A stretch of DNA of 46,962 nt, from the NCBI GenBank assembly GCA_023091735.1, contig JALKBU010000344.1, positions 1 to 46,962 of the forward strand, written 5' to 3'. The position numbers were made by a program, and so were the translations under genes. Source of the stretch: Trichomonas tenax (Eukaryota > Parabasalia > Trichomonadida > Trichomonadidae). Below the pieces are notes generated by a model. That model worked only from the letters and a program-made list of their open reading frames with translations, had not been told where the DNA came from and did not search any database. Every line of letters begins with the position of its first letter. Within the stretch, counting starts at the first letter, position 1. This document shows positions 27,530 to 37,617 of the stretch, one piece after another.

Positions 27530-27607
27530 TTTACATGACATATTGCTATTTTTACATGTCAAATTTCGTTTCAATTTTACATGACATTTTACCATCTTTA
27601 CATGTCA
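27530..27607 (+). repeat. Array of four TTTACATGNCA motifs
   Basis: TTTACATGACA (27530-27540), TTTACATGTCA (27551-27561), TTTACATGACA (27576-27586) and TTTACATGTCA (27597-27607) lie in the same orientation, with starts 21, 25 and 21 bp apart. The alternation of A/T at position 9 is regular. No gene starts within 280 bp downstream. Confidence 0.8.
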
Positions 27608-28636
27608 AAATATTTTCCAAATTTAATATCGATCAAAAACAGTCTTTGCTGCCTCCAAAAGTGCTTCAATATCAATACATATATATAAAAACATGCTGAA
27701 AAGGATTGCATTGAGATATAAAGGAGTTTTATGAACAATGATTGATACATCAAGATATCTTACTTCACCGATTAATTTTGATGAGCTATTTATTTACACA
27801 ATGATCACAGAGTATTAGGAGAATATGTTTATATGGTTTTTATGATCTCTCGAATGTATATTAACGTAAGCTGTGATGCATTTTTTTTATGTTAAGTTTT
27901 TCGATTATACAAACATCTATACTTCAGTTCTCTTATGAACAATTGTTCGACTATTTGACTATTTTATTATGCACTATGTTAATGCTTCATAATGCTGTTT
28001 TTCCTTTGATAGATAAATTATTTCCAAAAGAAAACTCAAAAATATGTTTTCGGGAACATTTTTCTAAATTGCAATATGAAAGAAAATCTATATATATATA
28101 TTAGTGGTCGGTCAATGCTTTGATAATAATTTGCATCAATTTTAAGTTTGAATGTACTGCAGCTGAAACTCAAGGTTTTTCACTGCAGTTTTTTGTTTCT
28201 CATGTAAACTATATTTTTTAAATCTAGATTAAAATGTAGTTTAGAATGAAACAAAAACAATGTAAAAACTAAAACCATTTTCCATTACTTTACACTATGC
28301 TTTTCAATAAGCTCATTGAATTTCCATAATCAAAACAAAATTATAAAAAATTACATATTTAAAGAGCATTTAATCCATAATCAAATAATTTGTGATGATT
28401 TTGAACTGTTGAGATTTTTTCTTTACATTCACTTTTTAGTGGCACTTTTATTAATGCAAGTTTCTTCTTTGATCGAGAACCACCCTCTCAGTGAAATTCT
28501 TCATACATTCAAAAATATTGTGGTATATAATTCCATTGGTAAATCAATGAACAGGATGTACAATGTTGGGAAAAAAGCGAAATCTGGATTCAAAAATCCA
28601 TTTTCAGTATCGTTAACACTAAAAAGCGAGTAATTA
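27608..28636. other. Intergenic with coding relics
   Basis: No intact gene. A foldback (arms about 28191-28220 and 28230-28257, GTTTYTGTTTC / GAAACAAAAAC) is present. Open frames at 27889-28104 and 28316-28633 have no domain; the latter runs directly into the kinase fragment and may be decayed sequence of the same gene. Confidence 0.35.
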
Positions 28637-28822
28637 TTGAACTGCGTCGATGTTTTCGAAGACACTAGTTCCTATTATGCAGCTTTTGAGCTTTTTTTTG
28701 GAAATCCAATCAGCGATATCATCAAAGTTGGAACTAAAATCAAAGAAGATAGAATTGCATTCATTATCAATCAGTTGTTGCAAGCTGTAAAATACATTCA
28801 TCAGTCAGGATTTGGTTTTTAA
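28637..28822 (+). pseudogene. Protein kinase catalytic-domain fragment
   Basis: A 61-codon remnant of a serine/threonine kinase domain of the CAMK type common in trichomonads. VDVFEDTSSYYAAFELFFG matches strands beta-4 and beta-5 with the hinge. IAFIINQLLQAVKYIHQSGF matches helix alphaE, which should lead into HRDLKP. The frame stops right there (GFGF, then TAA), so the catalytic loop, DFG and C-lobe are missing. No glycine loop is recognisable upstream and no initiator is present. The kinase call rests on two contiguous subdomains and is fairly secure; the subfamily is not. Confidence 0.68.
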
Positions 28823-29296
28823 TCAATTTCATTATTGATTATCATATCAAAGAAATGAGTAATAGTAAGATCTGTTATATGATTGTCACCGAATCCTTCT
28901 GTGCATTGTTAGTAACTATATAAAACTCTTCAAATTTATACTTAACAATTTTGTTGAATATCGATCATAATAAAGAGTAATCATCAAAACTCTTAATGAG
29001 CATTTATTACATAACTTTATGGATATTCGAAATATATGTGAATACCGCTTCAATTATATGAAAATTATCCAATTTGAAATCGTTTTTGTTGCAAAAAATT
29101 ATTATCTAAAAAGGATTAAAGTATAATAATTCTGTCAGAATGGTTTCACTTTTTGCGCATATATTATAGTGATATTTTAGAGATTTAATTTTGCTCAATA
29201 AATTGATTAAAAGATTAGTGTGAATATTAAACGATAAATCGATTTATTTCTTCGATGAATGTAATGTGTTTGATTTTGATGTATAAAAAACAAAAT
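28823..29296. other. AT-rich, no gene seen
   Basis: Between the kinase fragment and the small gene at 29306. Nothing recognisable; if the kinase C-lobe was once here it is no longer readable. Confidence 0.3.
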
Positions 29297-29305
29297 TCAT
29301 TTTTT
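29297..29305 (+). promoter_or_regulatory. Initiator-like TCATTTTTT
   Basis: A perfect trichomonad-type Inr (TCA, then T run) directly abuts the ATG at 29306, leaving a leader of about 7 nt. It argues that 29306, not the ATG at 29255, is the start. Confidence 0.55.
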
Positions 29306-29704
29306 ATGAGTGAAAAAAGACTTTTCGTTACAACTCAAGCGATAGACAGGAAACCAAAAAACTCATCATCCAACGGAAGCGTGAAAAGGATCAAAGCAGA
29401 ATTACACGAGTTGTCGTTGCCTGAAATTCCAATTGAAATGCAAGACGCGATAAAAACCAAAACACAGCTAAAAATATCGTCGAGGATCAAGAGGGCGGTC
29501 CACAATCAGCCGAAAGAACCAAGCGTTGTTGAAGTGAAAATATCTGAGTTTCAAGATTCTTACACAATCCGCGCATTTAAGGATTTCCTGGAAGAGAGGG
29601 GACACTATGACATCTCTGTGTTCAATAACATTCCGACACTACAAGAAAATCCAAATTCACTCGATGAAACAATTTGTATAACTCCAAAACGCATGCTAAC
29701 TTAA
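29306..29704 (+). CDS. Hypothetical basic protein, 132 aa
   Basis: Unknown protein. The N-terminal half is basic and Ser/Asn-rich (MSEKRLFVTTQAIDRKP). The middle is charged (LSLPEIPIEMQDAIK). The C-terminal part (YTIRAFKDFLEERGHYDISV, FNNIPTLQENP) looks conserved because a decayed copy survives at 32619-32690. No signal peptide or membrane segment. The start is chosen by the adjacent Inr. It lies 480 bp downstream of a kinase fragment, so it might once have been that kinase's C-terminal tail, but its own initiator argues for a separate gene. Confidence 0.5.
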   Translation: MSEKRLFVTTQAIDRKPKNSSSNGSVKRIKAELHELSLPEIPIEMQDAIKTKTQLKISSRIKRAVHNQPKEPSVVEVKISEFQDSYTIRAFKDFLEERGHYDISVFNNIPTLQENPNSLDETICITPKRMLT

Positions 29705-30375
29705 TGAATCCGCTTTTGTGCCTTTAATGATATAATAATTAAGAAATAGATCAAATTCAACATTTAATATACACAATGAAATAGTTATCAATAGCATTCA
29801 GTGATATTGCTTATTGATCTACACGATTTTTAAGATATATTCAACATGAACGTGAATAATTATTGCAATAGTGGATATTTTTTTGAAAGGGCAACTTTGT
29901 TTTGATTTTTCAAACCGTGAAATTAACACCACACATTTTAAGTCATATACAGGATATCATGGTTGTCCCGATGCTATGGCGTGGTGGAGCATTCTATATT
30001 CCGTCAATATAATTTTGAAAGAATTCTACAAAATAATATAGATACTTCACTATTTTCTAAACAATCATTTTTATTCTATTTTTTAAATTATTTTGGACAG
30101 AGAATCTCCATAATAGCAAATATTTATATACACCCTGAGGATAGTGCAGCATTTTGTGTCTTTGAAATATTGCATATGCAAAGACATAATGATTTGTAAA
30201 TGAGGAATTAATGCCATAATATTGTGACAAAATCGATGGTTTTGTTAATTCATGAACGATAAAACACAAGACTTTCAGTCGAAATATTTATCAAAATCAA
30301 TAAAAAATTGAAGATGATAATGGTACCTCTTATTACAAGATTCCCCCTTAAATTCAAAATATAAATGACTTCTTT
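29705..30375. other. Intergenic; source of duplicated 3' flank
   Basis: 29773-29818 (acaatgaaatagttatcaat and following) is repeated at 33168-33218 downstream of the decayed copy of the 132-aa gene. No gene in this stretch is supported; an overlapping pair of open frames at 29963-30269 on both strands has no domain. Confidence 0.4.
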
Positions 30376-30840
30376 CTATGACGAATATTGCGAGAAATGC
30401 TTCAATAAAAGATTTAGAAGATGAGAAAATGCACTTAAGTTTGGTAAAACTAGCTCAATACTTGCATGTAACACATTATGATACAGGCACTGTATGTTTT
30501 CATTAAACTTTTGTGTAATCAAATTGCTAAAAATTTGAATTAAAATAGATAAATGTACTTCATTTGAGTAAACATTTGCGAATTGTTGCTGGATAATTTC
30601 AATGAATGCATTAACATTAAAATAAGATGTATTTGAAAAAGCTAGAAATATTTGCAAACCTGCATGTTTCAATTCGTCTTCAGATGAACTAAATAATTCA
30701 ATTGCAGGAGTTATGATATCTAACTCATGAAAATAGACTGTATTCACATCTGAAATCGAAATTAGCTTGCATATAACCAATGAAATTGCATGCAACGTGT
30801 TCCATTTTGTGTGATCCCAGATGCTTGAGCAGCAGCAGAG
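30376..30840 (-). pseudogene. HEAT/ARM-like helical protein fragment
   Basis: Open minus-strand frame of about 155 codons with no ATG at its 5' end, running to TGA at 30376. The translation is all-helical with repeated amphipathic pairs (LFSSSEDELKHAGLQIFLAF, AFIEIIQQQFANVYSNE, HLSILIQIFSNLITQKF), typical of armadillo/HEAT folds. Its 5' end runs into the foldback repeat starting near 30800, which seems to have truncated it. It is probably the C-terminal part of a lost gene. The fold class is inferred from the pattern only. Confidence 0.4.
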
Positions 30841-31285
30841 TTTTTTGTATTTATTCAAAAAAAAGTTAATTTTAGATGATTCTGGACTATTTCAAAATAT
30901 CCAGGAATACTGGTGCTAGAATGACTGCCTATTGATGGGTAGTGGATCTAACACTAGCATTCCTGGATATTTTGAAAAGGTCCAGAATCTCAAATTATCT
31001 GCACTTTTATTGTTCTTTTTAGCTGAAATCACAGTGCGTCTCCATCATATGGGGGAGGTCCATCATGTATCAACCCTGTATGATGGAGCAGCATTGAGAT
31101 TTCAGCCAAAAACATCTCTCAGAATATCACTAGAGTGTTGATGCCAAAAATTCAGTTGCTGCTCAAGCATGTGTGGTTGTTCCATATTGGAGTGATCCCG
31201 CATACTTGAGGAACAGCAGAATTATTGTCATTTATCTAAAAAAGAATTGAAATTTTTCACAATATCCAGGAATTCTGGTAATGGG
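30800..31285. repeat. Foldback repeat cluster
   Basis: Copy 1 (30800-30919) recurs in direct orientation, diverged, at about 31180-31280 (TTCCAT, GTGATCCC, CTTGAG, AATATCCAGGAAT blocks). Between them an inverted copy lies at 30948-31190. This gives one hairpin with 41-bp arms (30879-30919 / 30948-30988) and a far pairing ATGCTTGAGCAGCA (from 30821) / TGCTGCTCAAGCAT (31157-31170). A second hairpin (31016-31047 / 31081-31112) lies inside. Confidence 0.75.
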
Positions 31286-31965
31286 AATCACGTCTAACTA
31301 AATGAATATTAATATTCAGTTCTAAGTTACTGTTGACTCTATCATTGTTTAAAAGTATTAGTATAAATCAATTCAAAGATATGAAGATTTTTATTGGTCC
31401 GAGCGGGATTTATAAAAATAAGGTTAAGAGGGTCACAAATTATATCAGCAAATAATTTCGTTTATGTCATCAAATTACACATATCTCATCAATCATATAT
31501 TCAATTAATTTAAATTTAAATTAATACAGATTTGTAACTGTAGGATGCCATTTCACTTCTTTTATTATTTATATCAAAGTGTTTTTATTGTAATTGAATA
31601 AATACTAAATATCATTATTGTAATCATTTATTATTGTAGTACTACATAAAAATATCATTTAATTCTGCGAATATACCATTTTTATACTAGAACTTTTTTT
31701 TCTTTTCTTTTGTTCTTGAAAACCTGAAAGCCATAACCATTAAATATGAAATATCATCAATTTTTTAATATGAGAAATACCTATTACCGAATTTACAAAT
31801 AGTACATAGAACAAGTATATGCATAAAACAACGCAATATGCAATTATGTGCCTTATATGCATATGAATTTTCCATACGCATTTAACTTATATATATGCAT
31901 ATGGAGGCCGGAAATGCATATAGGTCACCTAGTTGCAAACCAAAAAATTATATGCACAAGGGTCT
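31286..31965. other. AT-rich, no gene seen
   Basis: No feature identified apart from TA/AT-rich runs near 31840-31920. Confidence 0.35.
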
Positions 31966-32411
31966 ATTCACATTTTATCATCATTATGATATGACATCAA
32001 TCATTCACATTTTATTATCATTGTGATATCATTCCCCATTATCGATTGCAATTGAAATAAATTCTCTCGAAATCGTTCAATATCTTGTTGAACATGGAGC
32101 TGATGTCAAAATGAAAATAATGAATCATTCACATTTTCTCATCATTATGATATAAATCTCCATTAATAACCGCAGTTAAAATGAATTCTCTCGAAATCGT
32201 TCAATATCTTGTTGAACATGGAGCTGATGTCAACATGAAGTGCTTACATCAATCGCATTTAATCATAATTATGATTTGAAATATATCTTTCACCTTTGAC
32301 AATATTTTCGATATAAATATCCGTTATAGATTGCGATTGAAATGAACTATATTGAGATTGTTGAATATCTAAAATCTAAAGGTGCTAAAAGCAATAACTG
32401 TCGTCTAATAT
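31966..32411 (+). pseudogene. Ankyrin-repeat protein relic
   Basis: Three ankyrin-like units survive. PLSIAI...SLEIVQYLVEHGADV (about 32034-32108) and PLITAVKMNSLEIVQYLVEH (32161 on) are nearly identical. AIEMNYIEIVEYLKSKGAK (from about 32332) ends the protein at TAA 32409-32411. Each unit is separated by an AT-rich stretch with stops. In place of the usual turn there is a repeated block TCATTCACATTTT...TCATTATGATAT (31966-31992, 32001-32029, 32125-32153, and weakly 32248-32276). Ankyrin proteins with this consensus form very large families in trichomonads. The initiation region is missing. Confidence 0.7.
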
Positions 32412-32541
32412 AATAAATTAATACATATCTCTATATTTATAATTTTTCGATTTTTAATCCAATAAAATGTTAAATCAGGATATATGAATACCAATACAAA
32501 GAGCACTTATTTCGTTTTGTTTGAACCAAAAACTTGAATTG

Positions 32542-32570
<29 letters not shown>
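32542..32570. repeat. Poly(T) tract, 29 T
   Basis: A 29-base uninterrupted T run lies between the ankyrin relic and the duplicated gene fragment. It may be a microsatellite or the tail (on the minus strand) of a reverse-transcribed insertion; no target-site duplication was found. Confidence 0.9.
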
Positions 32571-32575
<5 letters not shown>

Positions 32576-32618
32576 TCAAAATCAAAAGAAAAATTGAGAT
32601 AGATATGAAATTCAATGG

Positions 32619-33218
32619 TTTTTTGGAAGAGATGGCACTACGACATCTCTAGGTTCAATAACATTCCAACACTGCAAGAAAATAAAATTTAATAGGGCAA
32701 TTATTCTTCTCAATTTAATAAACTTGTCAAATTTAGCCGCGCAAAAAAGAATTATCATTATTTTTGGGAGAATAACACACAGAGCTTATGTGTGAACACT
32801 TGGAATACTTTTTTCCCAAAAAAAAAGCTATAAAAGCATATTTGTGATTAGATTTACCTATTTATCATCGACAACAACATATTTTATGTTATAAAAATGC
32901 TATACAATGGTAATATAATATATTATAATGAGTAAAGCACATCATGGCAAATCAATGTTTTTGATGCAAGATATATCTAATATTTTAATGAAATATAGAC
33001 TTTGTTAGCTAATTCTTTAATATATCGTGCACAACAGGATTTTGTACATTGGGGTTCAATAACTTAGCAAAAAGTTAATCCAGTGAGTTAAAAAACGAGT
33101 TTCGCCGACTTTGCGTATCAATTTTAGATAAACCAAATTTAATAACTCACTTAATGCTAATTTTTATACAATGAAATAGTTATCAATAGCATTCAGTGAT
33201 ATTGAATATTGATATACA
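32619..33218 (+). pseudogene. Decayed duplicate of the 132-aa gene 3' end and flank
   Basis: 32619-32690 matches 29584-29655 (GGAAGAG, GACATCTCT, GTTCAATAACATTCC, ACACT-CAAGAAAAT). 33168-33218 matches 29773-29823. In the source the two blocks start 189 bp apart, here 549 bp, so about 360 bp were gained here or lost there. Stops interrupt the frame. Confidence 0.75.
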
Positions 33219-35948
33219 CAATGTTATAAACGATATTAAAGATTTAAAATGAATGTGATTGATTACTTTTTACACATTTTTCGTAATCGGTGGCTGTTTA
33301 TTGAGAATTTTCTATCATACAATTTCGTTTACCATTCGTATAAAAAATAATATTTTAATATATTGTTATTTAATTTAAGTACAACTAAGCAATGATCATA
33401 AATCGGTCACATATTCTATGCACAACGATCTTTTGCACCATTTCGAGGTATTTTGAATTCGAAACAATTTTATCGAAATTTGACTCCTAACAGATATCAT
33501 TCAATTAGAATTCATGTTCTCTATCATTCTTTCACTTGGGTTAAACTATATCACGCATTTTTTATAATTTCGATATATAAATATAAAAATATTTTATGTT
33601 TCGTACATTGCAATATATAGAGTGCTTATTATACTCGTTATTCTGAATCCATAAAATTAGCTATCACTATTTTATTTTGACGAAATGATTAAAATGTTGT
33701 CAGTAAACTGCAATAACGCTCACAAAGTTCACTGAACTTTGAATAGAGAGCGCGATCATTATATTTCAGGTTGGTTTTTGAGAATTGCATTCAAAAGCAA
33801 CTGAAAAAAAATTGAAACTCAAATTTGAGATTTCAAACATATTCAAAAGTGTTCTGCATTATTACTTGGTGATGTGGCAACCGAGAAACGCATTATTTTC
33901 TAAGATATGTCAATTTATTTTTTATATGCCATCGCAGCGCCTCGAAAATGGTAAACCACCATTAACTAGATGAAAATACGTATAGACCTTATCTGCTTTT
34001 TGTTTTTTTCGAAAGTCATCGATATTTGGCAGCCAACTAATAGTTTTCATAAATTCTAAGAGACAACTAGCGCATTGAAGGTACAGTGGAATTAAATACT
34101 CTGTAAGGAAAACGAAAATCAATTTGTTTTGATAATTTCATTTTCATTTTTTTCCTATTAAGGCCTGGAAAACTGATTTATCACTTGAGTTATCCCGAGA
34201 AACATTGTAGATATAATCGCTTGCGTATTTTAGGACTGTATGTGGTCCATTATAAATTTGATGAAGAATTTTTTTAAATATTTATGATGCCAAAAAGGCT
34301 TTAGAAACAGATTTCACTCACATCAAATTCAAAATATAAACTCGAACATTATATTGTCACACTAGAAAAGAGCAAAAATATTACTAAAAAAGTTTAAAAA
34401 TGTTATCAAAACAAATTGAAATGTTATCAAATTCAATCATTACATTTTAACAAAAAATATAGACGGGAAATATTATTTCAAGCATTTTGTTCCCAAAAAT
34501 AAACTTTATGATGACATTCAAAATTCGCTAAATTCTTGACGATTTGTGAAGGTCCACACAATTGATTTTGTTTGATCCTATAAATATAAACTTAAATATC
34601 GACGAAAAAAAAATGAAAATATTGAATGCCGGTAATTGAGTCACTTTTGAATTTTATTTACTTTTCTCAATTTTTTTGCTTCATATTTTGTCTTTTTTTT
34701 CCTTCACCTGAAGCATTTTGTCGAAAAATAACTTTAGATTCGGTATCATAAAATCACAGAGCACCTATCTAATCAATTTCCTCAATGGATTTATTCAACA
34801 AATTTTTATTATTTTATCTTTAACTATGAGACAAAAACAAACACGAAATTCATTAAATTTGCATCGTAAATAGATTATAAATTGAATTTGTGCAGTAAAA
34901 AAATATTCATCATCGAATACGAGAAATTAATACCAAATTAGCGAGAGATTAGATGTTTACTTTTACACATAGTTATTATTCTTAATATCTTCATATTTTA
35001 TAATATTTTCCTTTTCAAAACGAAAAAAACTCATGAAATTCATACTTTGAGATCAATTATTCATGACCAACATATACATTAAGACTTTTAGTCTTTATTT
35101 CAATTGATAAAAAAATTCAAAAACAAAATATTCGGCCTTTTTTTCATTATCATACGAGATCATTCTAATGAAACCAATAATTGAACATAATTCTTATTCC
35201 TTTTCGAGAAATTACTTTTCATAATTTCGAAAATATCATATTCCTCGGGCTTATAATTTTATATCATCATAAATTAATGAAGAATTTGGTCACCTCATTG
35301 CGACTGGAACCATTTTATTCAAAATTTATTATTTCATCTTTTTCTGGTTCAAAATATGATTTAAAATGATTGTTCCTGCAATGTATAGTTCAATCTTAAA
35401 TATATTTTAACATCCAAAGGCCCAGTAACCATTTACAAAAAATATTTTTTTTTTTCTAAAACGGATGTGATTCATATGATTATTGTTCACTTTGAGATCC
35501 CACGTATTGAATGTTTGATGTGTTGGTCAATTTTCTTTTTGTCATTCAAAATTTTGAAAGGTATTTTAATTTCCATTGATATTCGTTTCATTGGAGATAT
35601 CGAAGATGTTTTGCAGCATAATTTTAATTCAATACCTCATCATTAAACTTTATCTCGAAATTTAATACTTTATAACATGATTGGCATGATTTGTAATATA
35701 AATTCATTCAGTCAATGTCCGTATGAGTAAAACTATTATATATTTAGCCTTTGTTGTCGATTATTTTTAATCAAAAATAACTGTATTTACAGAAATTTCA
35801 GCATCGAAACTCGAAAACAAGTACAAAATACCGAAATACAATATAATGGAGGATTTATTATCAAACAAAGACCTTTGAAATTATTTTCTAACTCTCTTTC
35901 AATGATTTGTCAATTGAGTTTTGGTCACTGGATTGTCAAATTGAAACA
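33219..35948. other. Long AT-rich gene desert
   Basis: No gene is supported. A small hairpin AAAGTTCA/TGAACTTT lies at 33724-33740. A minus-strand frame at 33922-34122 has a protein-like stretch (WLPNIDDFRKKQKADKVYTYF) but neither domain nor initiator. The rest is AT-rich with A/T runs. Confidence 0.35.
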
Positions 35949-36392
35949 CTAATGTGTATTGAGCAATAGATTAATATCTGTTGGGTCAAAATTGTTCTTT
36001 GGCTCATATAACTCTTCACTGGTTGTTGATGTAGTTGAATAATCCTTTGCTGAGAATCCTTGGTTTGTTATATATGACAAGAAGTCTGTATCCTTGAGGT
36101 GTGCATATATGGGATCCCAGTTCTCCGCGTACCAACATAGTAACGCCGAACGATTTCTTTTAGCCAATCTATCAAGTTTGAGGTTTAATTTACCTATGAA
36201 TATCTTTGCCAAGCTCAGTAGTATTACAGATGTGACATGTGTTCCAAAGTATCTATCAATGTAATTGGAAACATAATCGATTTTAGATCCATTAACTTTG
36301 ATACGATGCTGTATCTTCTCGTAATCCCTCAAAGACTGCGAGGATCGCTTCCCTGATCTACCTAACTTTGATCTATGCGAAATAGGAGCCAT
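35949..36392 (-). CDS. Hypothetical basic helical protein, 147 aa
   Basis: Unknown protein with an intact ATG-to-TAG frame. The N-terminus is strongly basic (HRSKLGRSGKRSSQSLRDYE). The centre is predicted helical (KIDYVSNYIDRYFGTHVTSV, LLSLAKIFIGKLNLKLDRLA, KRNRSALLCWYAENWDPIYA), and the C-terminus is acidic and Ser/Thr-rich. No signal peptide or membrane helix is convincing. A perfect TCATTTTTG initiator 11 nt upstream supports expression. The basic start could suit nucleic-acid binding, but no known domain was recognised. Confidence 0.7.
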   Translation of the reverse strand: MAPISHRSKLGRSGKRSSQSLRDYEKIQHRIKVNGSKIDYVSNYIDRYFGTHVTSVILLSLAKIFIGKLNLKLDRLAKRNRSALLCWYAENWDPIYAHLKDTDFLSYITNQGFSAKDYSTTSTTSEELYEPKNNFDPTDINLLLNTH

Positions 36393-36396
36393 TTTT

Positions 36397-36405
36397 CAAA
36401 AATGA
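36397..36405 (-). promoter_or_regulatory. Initiator-like TCATTTTTG
   Basis: On the minus strand TCATTTTTG, A+1 at 36403, leaves an 11-nt leader to the ATG at 36392. Confidence 0.55.
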
Positions 36406-37465
36406 TAAATTAAAAAAAAAACTCATACAAAATAAATAGCCGTCAAGAAGTCCTCGCGTTTAAGGATGCAATGCCATTGTCTTTCCTTTTTTATATATAC
36501 GATTATTTTACTCTCAATTTTTTGGACTTCTATTGAAATCATTCAGATTTAAGTTCTCAAAATTTAAATGAACGTTAGATCCAAACATCTTGGAATATCC
36601 CTCGGAAAGCCGTGAATATCCCAAAAACACCCCATTCCAAAATAAGTCTTCAATTTTAAAAACTTCGAAATGTTTCATATCTCTTTATTTTAGAGATTTG
36701 ATGTTTGTGAACTTTAGAAAAATTTTCTTTATTTGAATTTTAAAAACATAAGATGGGAAAGACACAATTATTTCGACGTTTTGGGTGCTGTGAGTTATGT
36801 AAATGCGAATAAAATAGACAATTATTTTTAAATTGTTTATTTTTATGGTATTTTAGAATTTTAAGTTGATAATTAGAGTTTCTTTGATTTATAAATGACG
36901 TTCCATCAGGAATTTTCCATTTTTATGCATCATTTTTTTTCAATTTTGTCAACTCTCGATTAATTAATGCAAATTAATGATATTGTTTGCAATTTTCCTG
37001 AATGCATTGCTTTGTCATTCGATATTCGGAATCTTTTCTATCATGGGAAATGTTTGTTTTTCTTTGACTCATTATAATCTTGATAACGAAACTTTTTGCT
37101 TGTGATATATCTGTCCTATGACATGGCCATTGTAATACCAGTATCTCATTGAATTCTATAAATTGAATTTATATTCTTTGTAAATTAAATCAAATGTGTT
37201 TAACAAAAGAGAACAAAACTTGATAATTTTATTTCACATATCAATAGAAATCTTTTATATCAATGACAAAGAATAATTCTTTTAAAATGATGAAACAATC
37301 GCAAAATTTTGAATAAATATTTTGACACTTTACATGTCAAAAATATTAATAATGAAGTTCAAAGCCTAGCACATTGACAGTAGCATTACAAGGACATAAA
37401 TTAGATATTTCTAAGCTAAAAACCTCATTTATAAAAATAACATTAATTTGATATTTAGACTCAAG
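36406..37465. other. Intergenic, no gene seen
   Basis: AT-rich. TTTACATGTCA at 37329-37339 is a single copy of the dispersed motif. Confidence 0.35.
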
Positions 37466-37511
37466 CATGGTTGTGTGCATCAAAAAAAAAATACTCTGTG
37501 CGCACATCCAT
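37466..37511 (-). pseudogene. Relic of the MDVR-type short ORF family
   Basis: ATG at 37511 gives MDVRTEYFF, then a lengthened T run (on minus) shifts the frame and a stop follows at once. It matches the start of the ORF at 27459 for about 35 bp (GCATC, A run, TACTC--TGCGCACATCCATAA on plus). Confidence 0.4.
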
Positions 37512-37605
37512 AACTCAAGAGATCCCAAATCACGAGTGTTCCCTGCCAACATTATTCGAACATGTAACCAAATGACTAATTAAATGATTCTGGCACTTTT
37601 TTATT

Positions 37606-37615
37606 TCATTTTTTT
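37606..37615 (+). promoter_or_regulatory. Initiator-like TCATTTTTTT
   Basis: TCA followed by seven T, A+1 at 37608, 10 nt before the ATG at 37618. Confidence 0.55.
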
Positions 37616-37617
37616 GA

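Noticed and set aside
33922..34122. 66-codon minus frame with protein-like stretch
   Set aside because: No initiator or recognisable domain; kept only as a remark on the gene desert.
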